The notes under the pieces: generated by a model | The model's database searches: none | What the model was told of the DNA's origin: nothing | The model's input: the letters and a program-made list of their open reading frames with translations, nothing else | Origin: CBDFKB01 sp965248715 | GTDB taxonomy: Bacteria; Pseudomonadota; Alphaproteobacteria; Rhizobiales; Rhizobiaceae | Reading direction: 5' to 3' | Length of the DNA: 64,000 nucleotides | Assembly (NCBI GenBank): GCA_965248715.1 | Contig: CBDFKB010000008.1 | Span: 1,674,001 to 1,738,000 of the forward strand | Shown: piece by piece, positions 35,360 through 44,902 of the stretch | Numbering within the stretch: position 1 is the first letter of the stretch | Layout of the letters: each line of letters starts with the position of its first letter | Program-made: the position numbers and the translations under genes

Positions 35360-36151
35360 ATGGCAGTCAGGGTTGAAAAGAACGGAGCCGTCTGGACCGT
35401 GATTCACTCACGTCCGGAAGCACGCAATGCCATGGACCCCGATAGTGCCACAGCGCTCCATGAAGCATTCAGCGCATTCGATGTCGACGACAGCGCACAT
35501 GTGGCGGTGTTCTGGGGAGAAGGTGGAGCGTTCTGTGCGGGGTGGGATCTAAAGCATGCTGCTACCCTGTCTGGTGCAGGCGCGCTCGATCGGTTCGATT
35601 TTCCCGAAACACGGGAACCGCCGATGGCGGCGATGGGACCCAGCCGGCTGGAATTGTCGAAACCGGTAATTGCCGCGGTGGCCGGTCCGGCTGTTGCCGG
35701 TGGCATGGAACTCGCGCTTTGGGCCGACATCCGCGTCATGGAGGAGAGCGCCTTCATGGGTGTTTACTGTCGCCGTTGGGGCATTCCGCTGATCGACGGC
35801 GGGACCGTGCGTCTTCCTCGACTTATTGGCGAAGGGCGCGCGATGGATCTGATCCTCACGGGGCGCAAGGTGGAGGCGCAAGAAGCGTTGCGGATCGGCC
35901 TGTGCGAATACGTGGTGCCAAAAGACACGTCGCGTACGAAGGCCGAAACGCTGGCGCACGATATCTCCCGTTTCCCCCAAAGCTGTGTGCGCGCCGACCG
36001 CCGATCTGTACGGGCACAACACGGTCTGAGCGAACGCCAGGCATTACGCCAGGAATGGTGGAACAGCAAAGCAGAGGTCACAAAAGGTGTCGAAGGGGCA
36101 GCCCGTTTCGCGAGCGGCAAAGGACGCGGTGGGGATTTCACCGATATATGA
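35360..36151 (+). CDS. Enoyl-CoA hydratase/isomerase family protein (crotonase)
   Basis: A 263-residue crotonase. Oxyanion-hole segments are visible: GGAFCAGWDLKHA and AAVAGPAVAGGMELALWADIRV. The catalytic Glu position of classical hydratases falls in the region GVYCRRWGIPLIDGG, which lacks the typical acidic pair, so the activity may not be hydration. GGGGAGG precedes the ATG. It precedes a damaged aldehyde dehydrogenase/malonyl-CoA decarboxylase stretch and may be the survivor of a larger acyl-CoA locus. Confidence 0.87.
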   Translation: MAVRVEKNGAVWTVIHSRPEARNAMDPDSATALHEAFSAFDVDDSAHVAVFWGEGGAFCAGWDLKHAATLSGAGALDRFDFPETREPPMAAMGPSRLELSKPVIAAVAGPAVAGGMELALWADIRVMEESAFMGVYCRRWGIPLIDGGTVRLPRLIGEGRAMDLILTGRKVEAQEALRIGLCEYVVPKDTSRTKAETLAHDISRFPQSCVRADRRSVRAQHGLSERQALRQEWWNSKAEVTKGVEGAARFASGKGRGGDFTDI

Positions 36152-36291
36152 ATTGGATCTGAGGCTGTCTCATGTCCCGGCACAAACCGACATGATCATC
36201 CCCGAAATAACCATCGGCGGACTGCTCGCTATGTTACAGCTAAGCGTCGCGACGTTGAGGCGCTTCCCAACTTTGACCGATAGGACTTCCC

Positions 36292-36522
36292 ATGCAGGAC
36301 GCACGCAATCACTACATCAACGGCCGGTGGGTCGCCTCGATCGATGGAAGTGACATGGCTGTCGAAAACCCTTCAACCGATGAAAAAATCGCTACTATCT
36401 CGCTCGGCTTTCATGGCGATGCCGATGCAGCTGTATTAGCGGCGAAGGCCGCCTTCCCCGCATGGAGCGCTGCCCCGAAAGAAGGTCGGATCGCCGCGCT
36501 GGAGCGGCTGATGGCAGCATTG
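36292..36522 (+). pseudogene. Aldehyde dehydrogenase N-terminal fragment
   Basis: About 77 codons encode the start of an NAD(P)-dependent aldehyde dehydrogenase: HYINGRWVASIDGSDMAVENPSTDEKIATI and AVLAAKAAFPAWSAAPKEGR, each a classical N-terminal motif. The homology ends near 36519, where sequence of an unrelated enzyme begins in another frame. The catalytic domain with its Cys and Glu is absent, so the product is not functional as an ALDH. Confidence 0.88.
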
Positions 36523-37306
36523 ACTGGCGCACCCCAGCCTTCATTTTAGAGCGAATCATCGCCTATGAGGCGGTGCATGAAATCAACCGATGGCCCGATC
36601 TCAGGCGCTGGTTGGCAGAAGACCGCCGGTGTTTTGGCTTTTTTCATTCCGCACTTGCCGATGATCCACTGATTTTGTGGAAGCAGCGTTAACCAAAGGT
36701 ATCGCCTCTTCGATCCAAGTTTTGCTTGCCGATTTCGAAGACACTGGCCGTCCGCGCCCCGACACAGCGATTTTCTATTCGATCTCCAATTGCCAGGGCG
36801 GATTGAAGGGGGTGGGGTTCGGAAATTTCTTGATCAAGCAGGTGGTCAAGGAGTTGCAAAAGGAAGTGCCAAGCTTACGTCTATTCTCAACCCTATCGCC
36901 TGTCCCGGGCTTCCGGCAATGGCTGGCAACGGCCGATGAAGAAGCGCTCGGCTTCGCGCCCGATCAAGTGCCAATTCTCATCGATCAGGAGTTGGATGCA
37001 GCAGCCGTTCAGGCATGGCGACCGGTACTGGAACATCTGTGCGCACGTTATTTACTGACTGCAAAAATGGGCCGCTATCCGCTTGATATAGTTGCTCGAT
37101 TTCAACTGCGAAATGGCGCTCGTTTACACCGGTTGAACTGGAACGGCGACGTTTCATCGCGTGGAATTGGCCAATCAGGCGGAATACTGGCCAATTATGT
37201 ATATGATTTGAAGCGGGTGGTACGCAATCACGAGGAATTCGTAATGCAGGGCAAAATTGACGCTTCGAGTGCGGTTATCAACCTGGCGAAAATACCGCGC
37301 GCTTAA
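36519..37306 (+). pseudogene. Malonyl-CoA decarboxylase pseudogene (5'-truncated, frameshifted)
   Basis: From about 36519 the frame IDWRTPAFILERIIAYEAVHEI, then LAEDRRCFGFFHSALADDPLI, matches the middle of malonyl-CoA decarboxylase. At about 36670 a base is missing from a T-run; the rest (EAALTKGIASSIQVLL, YSISNCQGGLKGVGFGNFLIKQVV, GRYPLDIVARFQLRNGARLHRLNW) continues in another frame to the stop at 37306. The N-terminal domain is gone, replaced by the ALDH fragment. The well-preserved codon structure suggests recent loss. Confidence 0.87.
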
Positions 37307-37704
37307 GAGCGAATAGTATTTCCGGCCAGGCCATCCAATATCGGGCAATCGGGACCATCATCGCCACTACAGCTATCGATCAGATGTTCGAGCTCTTGGT
37401 GCAGGGCGCCCAATTCGTCCAATTTCGTTTCGATCTCAAAGATGCGTTCTTTGGCGATACGCTTGACGTCACGACAGTGTCGCGACTGGTCCTCGTAGAG
37501 ACTTAAAAGCTCCCTGCATTTAGCGATCGAGAAGCCAAAACTGCGGGCCCGGCGCACGAAGCCAAGCTTGCAAACTTCCTCTTCTCCATAGCTGCGATAG
37601 CCGCTATCGGTGCGCCCCAACGGCACCACCAGGCCGATATCTGCGTAGTAACGCACCGTCTTCACCGGCAAGCCGGATTTCCTAGATGCAGTTCCGATAT
37701 TCAC
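37303..37704 (-). CDS. MerR family regulator, CueR/HmrR type
   Basis: A 133-residue MerR-family activator. N-terminal helix-turn-helix NIGTASRKSGLPVKTVRYYADIGL; the C-terminal metal loop CSGDDGPDC places Cys at 112 and 120, the same positions as the Cu(I) ligands of E. coli CueR. It should therefore sense Cu(I), Ag(I) or Au(I). GTG start. No copper exporter or oxidase lies next to it. A GC-rich inverted stretch with TTGACC at about 37723-37750 upstream may be its own or a divergent promoter. Confidence 0.88.
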   Translation of the reverse strand: MNIGTASRKSGLPVKTVRYYADIGLVVPLGRTDSGYRSYGEEEVCKLGFVRRARSFGFSIAKCRELLSLYEDQSRHCRDVKRIAKERIFEIETKLDELGALHQELEHLIDSCSGDDGPDCPILDGLAGNTIRS

Positions 37705-37802
37705 AATAAGTACAAACCACCATTGACCCTCCCGGGGGGGGAGATGTTTTCTGCATCTGTGACGCGTCTAGTAAAAATGACCGAATGTCCTGGGAGGGAA
37801 CA

Positions 37803-37886
37803 TTGAGGCCTATTGATCAGAAATATCTTCCATTGATCACGCTTACCATGATTATAATCATCGCGGTCTGGATGTTCCTGATCTAG
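37803..37886 (+). CDS. Putative 27-residue membrane peptide divergent from the CueR-type gene
   Basis: A TTG start with a strong GGGAGG five bases upstream, then a single hydrophobic helix (ITLTMIIIIAVWMFLI) to a TAG. The position, divergent from a copper regulator, and the ribosome-binding site suggest a real small membrane protein, but its length prevents family assignment. Confidence 0.4.
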   Translation: MRPIDQKYLPLITLTMIIIIAVWMFLI

Positions 37887-38268
37887 CACAAGCAAACGAT
37901 ATTGGTGTGTGGTTGCGGTGCCTCAACCAACACTATCGGGCATGATCCTGCAATAGAAAATGCGCTTGTACACGTGCAATATCACCAGCTTCAACAGCAG
38001 TATTGCAAACAGTGTACGTAATTATTTGCCGAAATTTGTTCGCAAATCGATGTTATAAGTTTAACTGTGGCCCTTTGAGTGCAAGCGGCACCAGCCGGTG
38101 GAACCCTGTACGCCGGTACCGGCATTGGCCATTGCGGTGGCATGAACATGCAGAAATATATGACAAATATGTATGCCGGTCGGCCAGCGACCGATGCGAA
38201 ACATTTTCGATATATACCGAAGGTCCGTGGGCTATATTTGTACTCAAAGAAACCAGACTGCGGCTCGC
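37887..38268. other. Region without a supported gene
   Basis: About 380 bases between the small membrane ORF and the ndk stop. A rightward frame from the GTG at 38079 runs into ndk antisense; its segment GGMNMQKYMTNMYAGRPATD looks somewhat protein-like but has no ribosome-binding site. I see no RNA gene or clear terminator. Confidence 0.35.
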
Positions 38269-38691
38269 TCAGCCGACAATTTCGGTTTCAGAAAACCAGT
38301 AGGCGATTTCCTCGGCCGCTGTTTGCGGAGCATCGGACCCGTGTACCGAGTTCTCGCCGATCGAATTGGCGTACAATTTGCGGATCGTCCCGTCGGCGGC
38401 GTCGCCCGGATTGGTTGCGCCCATGATTTCGCGATTTCGCGCAATTGCGTTTTCGCCTTCCAGAACTTGAACTACCGTTGGCCCAGAAGACATAAATTCT
38501 GTCAATTCTGAAAAGAACGGGCGATCCTTGTGAACCGCGTAAAAGCCTTGTGCTTGGCGCAAACTCATCCACACCCGTTTCGACGCGATGACCCGTAAAT
38601 CCGCCTCTTCGAAGATTTTGACAATACTGCCAGTCAGGTTGCGGGCGGTGGCATCAGGCTTGATCATGGAAAACGTGCGTTCAATCGCCAT
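38269..38691 (-). CDS. ndk: Nucleoside diphosphate kinase
   Basis: A 140-residue NDK transferring gamma-phosphate from ATP to other nucleoside diphosphates. The phosphohistidine is His 117 in ENSVHGSDAP; MIKPDATARNLTG at the N-terminus and GATNPGDAADGTIRKLY are canonical. Full length and intact; monocistronic. Confidence 0.97.
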   Translation of the reverse strand: MAIERTFSMIKPDATARNLTGSIVKIFEEADLRVIASKRVWMSLRQAQGFYAVHKDRPFFSELTEFMSSGPTVVQVLEGENAIARNREIMGATNPGDAADGTIRKLYANSIGENSVHGSDAPQTAAEEIAYWFSETEIVG

Positions 38692-38810
38692 GGCAATTTA
38701 CCTCAGATAGGATGTTTGGAAATTTCGCTGGGTTTTGATGCTGTATAACGGTGCCGTTGCCTACCCGCAAGCGATCTTCGGCAATCGCTGCTGCCGGGAG
38801 TTTTGAACGC

Positions 38811-39509
38811 TCAGGCGCCACCTTCGGGCACAGATCGCGCCAACGCGCCGTGCAGGTCGAGACAACGCTCGATCCATTCAGCGACCGGATCATCTTTCGG
38901 CATCATCGACAGGCCAGACGCCACCCTTAGCCACTGGAACCGGCTGAACACCAGATAGTCGGCGAAACGCGGGCTGTCGCCACCGATGAACGGTTGGCGC
39001 TGCACGGTCTGGCGCAAAGGCGCAAGGCCTGCCAAAAATCCTTCAACCTGCTCTTCACGGTCAGCCACATAGGCTTCAAGGGTAGTGCCGATCCGATGCT
39101 GCCGGCTGTCACGAAAATAGATTGCACTTTGCGGTTCCAGCATGTTGTGGATGTCCAGCATCGCCCATCGGCCAACAAACGGATGCACGCTGGCGAGCGC
39201 CCAGGCTTCGATAAACCGGCATAAACGGGTAGCTCCAATGCCCTCGAATAATTTGCGTGGATTATCTGGATAGGAACGGCGCAAATGCAACCCGATATCG
39301 AACGAATCGGTCACCACCTGTTCGCCGTGGCGGATTACCGGCACGGTATTGCAGGCACCATTTTCAACGTCAGCGATGTCAACAAACCGGGTCGGGATTC
39401 GTTCAAAATCAACCCCGAGATGGGCAAGCGCCATCACCACCTTCCAGCAATGGGGGCTGAAGGGGCGTTCCAGGTCCGCGCCAACGAGTTCGTATAATTT
39501 GATCGACAT
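38811..39509 (-). CDS. Glutathione S-transferase family protein
   Basis: A 232-residue GST-like protein. Thioredoxin-like N-terminal domain: SIKLYELVGADLERPFSPHCWKVVMAL with VPVIRHGEQVVTDSFDIGLHL (the cis-Pro and the SxxI glutathione-contact region; here DSFDI). The all-helical C-terminal domain includes FIGGDSPRFADYLVFSRFQW. The ATG at 39509 gives the normal start; the frame reaches 39545. Substrate unknown. Confidence 0.85.
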   Translation of the reverse strand: MSIKLYELVGADLERPFSPHCWKVVMALAHLGVDFERIPTRFVDIADVENGACNTVPVIRHGEQVVTDSFDIGLHLRRSYPDNPRKLFEGIGATRLCRFIEAWALASVHPFVGRWAMLDIHNMLEPQSAIYFRDSRQHRIGTTLEAYVADREEQVEGFLAGLAPLRQTVQRQPFIGGDSPRFADYLVFSRFQWLRVASGLSMMPKDDPVAEWIERCLDLHGALARSVPEGGA

Positions 39510-39775
39510 GCTGCTATTTATGCGAACCCCAAATTTTTCCCGCAAAACCTATTGCCATGAATGGTACGCAGATGCCATGGCAAATCGCGCCGGTAGCGAT
39601 CACACATGGTGGACCGGATCGGAAACGCGCGCCGCATTTTTCTACAGCCGGTTCTATTCGCCGGCTCGAAACGGCCAACACCCTTGCGCCAAATCAACCA
39701 TTGCGCCAGTACACTGGTTTGTTTTGGCGCATATTCTTATTCGACCCCAGCGGGCTTTTTGGGAACACGCATTAA

Positions 39776-41668
39776 ATGCTCAAAGTCACCAATTTTTCGC
39801 TCCGCGTCGCCGGCCGGCTACTGATCGAAAATGCGTCATTTTCCGTGCCATCTGGCGCCAAGGTGGGGTTTGTCGGCCTAAATGGCAGCGGCAAAACTTC
39901 GTTGTTTCGCGCGATCTCTGGCGAACTGACCCCAGAAAGCGGCGGCATTGAAATCGCCAAGGGGCTGACCCTTGGCCAAGTCGCGCAGGAAGTCGACATA
40001 TCCAATGCGCCTCTGATTGACATTGTGCTTAGCGCCGATAAAGAACGCGCCGAACTGCTGAGCGAAGCCGAAATTGCTGGCGACCCCATGCGGATTGCCG
40101 AAATCCAAACCCGGCTTGCCGATATCGACGCCCATGCGGCCCCGGCCCGCGCCGCCGCAATCCTGTCCGGGCTTGGCTTCAATCACAGCCAGCAAAGCCT
40201 ACCGGTCAATTCTTTTTCCGGCGGGTGGCGTATGCGGGTGGCGCTGGCCGCAGTGCTGTTTTCGCGACCCGATATTCTGTTGTTGGACGAACCAACCAAC
40301 TATCTCGATCTCGAAGGGGTGTTGTGGCTCGAAACCTATGTGGCCCGTTACCCAGGAACCGCGATCGTTATCAGCCATGACCGCGATCTCCTCAACAAGG
40401 TGGCCGACACGATATTGCATTTGGGCCACCGCAAAATCACTGTCTACCGCGGCAATTATGACGGCTTTGAACGCGCGCGCGCCGAAACCCTTGATTTGGC
40501 GCGCAAATCTGCGGTCAAGGTAGAGGCACAGCGCAAGCACATGTCGGCCTTTGTCGACCGGTTCCGCTACAAGGCATCCAAGGCGCGCCAAGCCCAGTCG
40601 CGTCTAAAGGCGCTCGAACGGCTAGCGCCACCAGCACTTGCCGGACAGGAGGCCAGCGCTGGAATTTCGTTTCCTGCGCCGAAAAAACAGTGCGCCTCGC
40701 CGATCATCCGCATGGAAAGCGGCAATGTCGGCTATGAGCCAGGCAAACCGGTGCTGAGTGAACTTGATTTCACCATCGACGCCGACGATCGCATCGCCCT
40801 GCTTGGTGCCAATGGCAACGGCAAATCGACTTTGGCCAAACTGATCGCTGGCCAGCTTTCGGCTGAAACAGGAACTTTGACCCGGGCGCGTAATCTGTCC
40901 ACCGCCATGTTTGCCCAACACCAGATCGAGGCCTTGGACGGCAAACGCACCGCGCTCGATCATGTGATAGCGCTAATGCCGAGAGAAAACGAAACCAAAC
41001 AACGCGCACGGGTTGCGCAAATGGGGCTGGGCCGGGAAAAAATGACCACGGCGGTCGACGATCTGTCGGGTGGAGAAAAAGCGCGGCTGATGCTAGGGCT
41101 GGCCACTTTCGAGGGGCCTGGGCTGCTGATCCTCGATGAACCGACCAACCATCTCGATATTGATAGCCGGCGGTCCTTGATCGACGCGCTTAACGACTAT
41201 CAAGGCGCGGTAATCTTGATCAGCCATGATCGCCATTTGCTGGAAGCTACGGTCGACCGGCTGTGGATTGTGCGCAACGGTACGGTTTCGCGTCATGATG
41301 GCGATCTCGACAGTTATCGCCGTGAGATTTTGGCGCCGGTTAAACGCGCGTTGGGCCCATCGACCGCGACCGCCGACACCCGAACCTCCCAGGCAAAAAA
41401 ACGCAAGCAAGCAGCACAATTGCGTCAGCAATTGGCGCCAATGGCCAGCGAAATCAAAACCCTGGAGCAGGAAATCGCCCGCCTGTCGGCGACCATCGAA
41501 CGGGCCGAGCGGGACCTGGCAAAACCGGGATTGTTCGAAAATGATCCACAACGCGGCGCTAATTTGTCCCAGACACGCACCGCCATTATCAAGCAAAAGG
41601 CGCAGGCCGAAGAAAAATGGCTGGCGCTGTCGGCCAGCTATGAGGCGGCTTTGAGCAAAACCGGATGA
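39776..41668 (+). CDS. ABC-F family ATPase
   Basis: A 630-residue soluble protein with two ABC domains and no membrane part. Walker A: GLNGSGKTS (about 34-42) and GANGNGKST (about 344-352); signatures FSGGWRMRVALAAVL and LSGGEKARLML; Walker B LLLDEPTNYLDLE and LILDEPTNHLDID. The interdomain linker is rich in Lys/Arg (RYKASKARQAQSRLKALE), as in translation-factor ABC-F proteins. The C-terminal 80 residues form a predicted coiled coil, as in YheS/Uup. Likely acts on the ribosome during translation. Confidence 0.92.
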   Translation: MLKVTNFSLRVAGRLLIENASFSVPSGAKVGFVGLNGSGKTSLFRAISGELTPESGGIEIAKGLTLGQVAQEVDISNAPLIDIVLSADKERAELLSEAEIAGDPMRIAEIQTRLADIDAHAAPARAAAILSGLGFNHSQQSLPVNSFSGGWRMRVALAAVLFSRPDILLLDEPTNYLDLEGVLWLETYVARYPGTAIVISHDRDLLNKVADTILHLGHRKITVYRGNYDGFERARAETLDLARKSAVKVEAQRKHMSAFVDRFRYKASKARQAQSRLKALERLAPPALAGQEASAGISFPAPKKQCASPIIRMESGNVGYEPGKPVLSELDFTIDADDRIALLGANGNGKSTLAKLIAGQLSAETGTLTRARNLSTAMFAQHQIEALDGKRTALDHVIALMPRENETKQRARVAQMGLGREKMTTAVDDLSGGEKARLMLGLATFEGPGLLILDEPTNHLDIDSRRSLIDALNDYQGAVILISHDRHLLEATVDRLWIVRNGTVSRHDGDLDSYRREILAPVKRALGPSTATADTRTSQAKKRKQAAQLRQQLAPMASEIKTLEQEIARLSATIERAERDLAKPGLFENDPQRGANLSQTRTAIIKQKAQAEEKWLALSASYEAALSKTG

Positions 41669-41694
41669 CGACCAGCATTGCGCTGTTTGGGCAT

Positions 41695-41745
41695 CTAGGG
41701 CGCGTCACCCAAAAGTGGGCACCGGTTTTGGGAAAATGACACGCT
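41695..41745 (-). repeat. Family A hairpin, solo
   Basis: Only the large hairpin of family A (CCCAAAA/TTTTGGG inner arms, GCGTGTCA outer arm) in reverse orientation, starting at CTAG (41695-41698). Its right end overlaps the stop codon of the methyltransferase gene. It could serve as a bidirectional transcription stop between the convergent ABC-F and methyltransferase genes. Confidence 0.8.
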
Positions 41746-42475
41746 ATAGGACCTGCTTGGTGAACTCGACCAGGAGATGGGGGATCGTGCGGTCGGTGCG
41801 CTCAACCCCGAAGGTTGTGCTTTTTGCGATTTCAAGCCCATGGTCGCCAAACAGGGCGATTTCGCTCGGCGCCAGTGGCCAGGGCGGCCCATCGGGTTTA
41901 GTCACCTCATCGCGGGTGCGGGTGTAAACCAGTACTGTGGCGCCGGGTGCTGCAAGGCAGGCGACTGCGGCAATCATGCGGCCATGCATGGCAAGTGGCA
42001 CCGATTGCACCGTATAACATTCGAGCACCAGGTCGAACCCACCGATCCAGTGCTCGGGCAACTCCAACAGATCGGCAATTTGATAGTCGACTGAACTTTG
42101 CGGGAACCTTTTGGTCACCCAAGCGATCGCCTCGCTTGAAAAATCAAACCCGGTGGTGGCGAACCCGGCTGCCGCCAGCGCTTCAGCATGGTCGCCAAGC
42201 CCGCAGGCGATATCGATCGCGCGCCGGCCATTCGCATTACTCTTATTTGCCGGATCGGCTAGCCATGCGGACAGTTCCGGTTTGGGCGCCAGATCGGCCC
42301 ACGGCACTTCGGCTGGATCGCTGTTAGCGGTCGCATAAACCTGATCAAAAAACTCATGGCGCTGGTGGCCTGCATCCGAAATTTTTGCCTCGATGGCGGC
42401 GAGGCGTCGCTGCAATTGAGCACGGCGGGCCACTTCTGCACGCTGTTCGAGGCTCATCGGCTCAACGCCCCTCAT
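41744..42475 (-). CDS. Class I SAM-dependent methyltransferase
   Basis: A 243-residue protein starting at the ATG that overlaps the holC stop (ATGA). The SAM motif AIDIACGLGDHAEALAAAG and post-I acidic position (TTGFDFSSEAI) are clear. The substrate is not predictable. A predicted helical N-terminal stretch (EQRAEVARRAQLQRRLAAIE) precedes the fold. The stop codon lies at the edge of a family A hairpin. Translationally coupled to holC. Confidence 0.87.
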   Translation of the reverse strand: MRGVEPMSLEQRAEVARRAQLQRRLAAIEAKISDAGHQRHEFFDQVYATANSDPAEVPWADLAPKPELSAWLADPANKSNANGRRAIDIACGLGDHAEALAAAGFATTGFDFSSEAIAWVTKRFPQSSVDYQIADLLELPEHWIGGFDLVLECYTVQSVPLAMHGRMIAAVACLAAPGATVLVYTRTRDEVTKPDGPPWPLAPSEIALFGDHGLEIAKSTTFGVERTDRTIPHLLVEFTKQVL

Positions 42476-42921
42476 GCTTTTTTCTCCCATTTGCCGCTCG
42501 GCGATTGCTGCCAATAGGTGACATCATGACCGTGTTCTTTTTCCTCCGCCCAACACCGGCGCGCCCATTTGAGCGCTTCTGCGTCATGGCCGTCGAACAT
42601 GTAGACCGCGCGCTGATAGGCGGCCAAATCCGGCGCCTCGGCGCCATCGATCAAAAATCGCACTTCGGCCTGGTTCGGATTTTGTTGATCTGTGGTTAGC
42701 CACACCGGTTGCAGGGATTTGGTGTCGCCGGATGCCGCTGAATGGGGTAAAAAACTTTCTTCGCGGTAGGCCCACAAATGATTATCGAGATGGGCCATGC
42801 GCTCTTGGTCGCCAAGTTGGACGACCACGCGCCAGTTGCGCTCAAGGCATTTTTCCAACAGGCCGGGCAGTGCCCGCTCAAGCGTGAATTCGGTCAGATG
42901 ATAAAACAGAACTTCGGTCAT
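42472..42921 (-). CDS. holC: DNA polymerase III subunit chi
   Basis: A 149-residue chi subunit, which links the clamp loader to SSB. TEVLFYHLTEFTLERALPGLL and the DNHLWAYREESFLPHSAA segment are typical of the alphaproteobacterial form, as is its place directly after pepA. Starts 14 bases after the pepA stop and overlaps the methyltransferase gene. Confidence 0.93.
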   Translation of the reverse strand: MTEVLFYHLTEFTLERALPGLLEKCLERNWRVVVQLGDQERMAHLDNHLWAYREESFLPHSAASGDTKSLQPVWLTTDQQNPNQAEVRFLIDGAEAPDLAAYQRAVYMFDGHDAEALKWARRCWAEEKEHGHDVTYWQQSPSGKWEKKA

Positions 42922-42935
42922 CTGCCGGTCACCGC

Positions 42936-44420
42936 TCAGCCCTCATAATAATCGCGTACCAGTCGCTCGAGCAGGCGCACGCCGTACCCGGACGCCCACG
43001 ACTGGTTGATTTCCGTCTTGGGTGAAGACATCGCTGTACCGGCAATATCAAGATGGGCCCAAGGCACATCGTTAACAAACCGTTTGAGGAATTGGGCGGC
43101 GGTGATCGACCCGGCGTTGCGCCCACCGATATTCTTCATGTCGGCATTTTTCGAATCGATCAGCTTGTCATAGGCCTTGCCAAGCGGCAGCCGCCAAACC
43201 TTTTCACCGGTCGCTTCACCGGCAGCGCTGATCCTGGCCGCCAGTTCATCATTGTTGGAAAACAACCCGGCATGCTCGTTGCCAAGCGCCACCAATACCG
43301 CACCGGTCAATGTCGCCAGATCAATCATCAATTGTGGCTTGAACCGGTCTTGACAGTACCAAAGCGCATCGCCCAACACGAGGCGCCCCTCGGCATCGGT
43401 ATTGATGACCTCGATGGTCTGTTTCGACATCGATTTTACGATATCGCCAGGGCGCTGGGCGCGCCCATCCGGCATGTTTTCGACCAGACCGACAATGCCG
43501 ATCACATTGGCCTTGGCCTTGCGGGACGCCAGCGCATGCATCAGCCCGGTAACCGCGGCTGCCCCACCCATGTCACCCTTCATGTCCTCCATGCCAGCCG
43601 CCGGTTTGATCGAAATGCCACCGGTATCGAACACTACTCCCTTGCCGACAAACGCTACCGGCTTGCTGTTGGCCTTGCCGCCCTTCCACTGCATTACCGC
43701 CAACCTGGGCGGCCGCTCCGAGCCAATGCCGACCCCTAACAGGGCGTCCATTTTCATACGCTTCATGCGCTTTTCGTCAAGGATTTCGACCTTAACCCCC
43801 AACTCCTCCAGCTGCCGGCAACGTTCGGCAAATTCACTCGGGCCCAATATGTTGGCCGGTTCGTTGACCAGATCACGCGCCAACATCACACCCTCGGCGA
43901 TCCCTTCCAACCCCTTCCAGGTCTTGCGTGCAGATGCTGCGGCGGCGCTGGCAATGACCAGTTTCAGCGATTTCGCCTCGTCCTTGCCGGTAGTTTTGTA
44001 GGCATCGAACCGGTAGGCTCGCAATTTCGCACCCATGGCGATCGCGGCTACTTTTTCGCCGTCCAGCGTTGGGTCGCTGCCGGCAATGTCGGCCATTATG
44101 GTGGCGGCACCCGCCTTGGCCACCGCGGCCACGGCAACGCCACCGAGGCGGGTCCAGTCCTCGTCCGACATTTCCGCGATATCGCCGAGCCCGATCAACA
44201 AGATCCGGTCGAAGGGATGGCCGGCCGGCGCGATCAAGTTGAGGGTTGTGCGCGCTTTGCCGGTAAATTCCGCAACGCCGATCGCGCGGGTAATCAATCC
44301 ATCTTTGTCGAGCGCTTCGGCCGATGGCGACAGGGCGCCATCCTTAGCGATAAAAATGACCACAGTACCTTTGTTGGGTAGGTCGGGCTTGGCGAAACTG
44401 ATCGTTAGTGATTTTGGCAT
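42936..44420 (-). CDS. pepA: Leucyl aminopeptidase (M17)
   Basis: A 494-residue cytosolic di-metal aminopeptidase, M17 family. Metal and catalytic residues lie in VGKGVVFDTGGISIKP, GAAAVTGLMHALA and the hallmark NTDAEGRLVLGDAL. Full length. Divergent from lptF across a 480-base gap, the usual alphaproteobacterial arrangement. Confidence 0.96.
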   Translation of the reverse strand: MPKSLTISFAKPDLPNKGTVVIFIAKDGALSPSAEALDKDGLITRAIGVAEFTGKARTTLNLIAPAGHPFDRILLIGLGDIAEMSDEDWTRLGGVAVAAVAKAGAATIMADIAGSDPTLDGEKVAAIAMGAKLRAYRFDAYKTTGKDEAKSLKLVIASAAAASARKTWKGLEGIAEGVMLARDLVNEPANILGPSEFAERCRQLEELGVKVEILDEKRMKRMKMDALLGVGIGSERPPRLAVMQWKGGKANSKPVAFVGKGVVFDTGGISIKPAAGMEDMKGDMGGAAAVTGLMHALASRKAKANVIGIVGLVENMPDGRAQRPGDIVKSMSKQTIEVINTDAEGRLVLGDALWYCQDRFKPQLMIDLATLTGAVLVALGNEHAGLFSNNDELAARISAAGEATGEKVWRLPLGKAYDKLIDSKNADMKNIGGRNAGSITAAQFLKRFVNDVPWAHLDIAGTAMSSPKTEINQSWASGYGVRLLERLVRDYYEG

Positions 44421-44902
44421 GGAATGAATTTCCTGAGAGGTGTTCCTAAGTTAGGAATTTGTTGAAGCGGCGGCGATTTGTCGAAATTCGCCGGTTTCGG
44501 CGCCGATGGTGGTCGGGTATGACGATCATGTCTTTCCTGCTTGCTACAAAAGCCGCACGAATTTCTGCTAAACTTCCGTCAAACCCCAACTTGGGCGCAC
44601 TCTTTGCCGGGTTGCTGCAACCCTTGATGGTGATGGCTGCGCTTGTTCTGGCGTGAACAGTTGAAAATTCAAGAGAAAGTTGTGACCGAAACGATAATTC
44701 CTGCGTCATTAGCCAATGCGTGTCAATTTTTGGCCATTTGCAAGCCGCATGCTCTTGTTTGTGCGGCGAACTGCTAGGGTAATTTCATCATGCTGATTCT
44801 CAATTGCCGAGATGGCTGGGTGGGTAAAAAGTGAAGCGAATTGAAATTTCATGCATTGCGCCAATACAGACAACCTTCCTATCGCGGTTGGGGTGGTAAT
44901 TG
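44421..44902. promoter_or_regulatory. Divergent intergenic region between pepA and lptF
   Basis: About 480 bases that must hold promoters for both directions. Short open frames on either strand lack ribosome-binding sites and do not look coding. I could not assign boxes. GGGTGG precedes the lptF ATG. Confidence 0.3.

Noticed and set aside
37701..37895. 64-codon leftward frame upstream of the CueR-type gene
   Set aside because: No ribosome-binding site or recognisable motif; it covers the probable promoter region.
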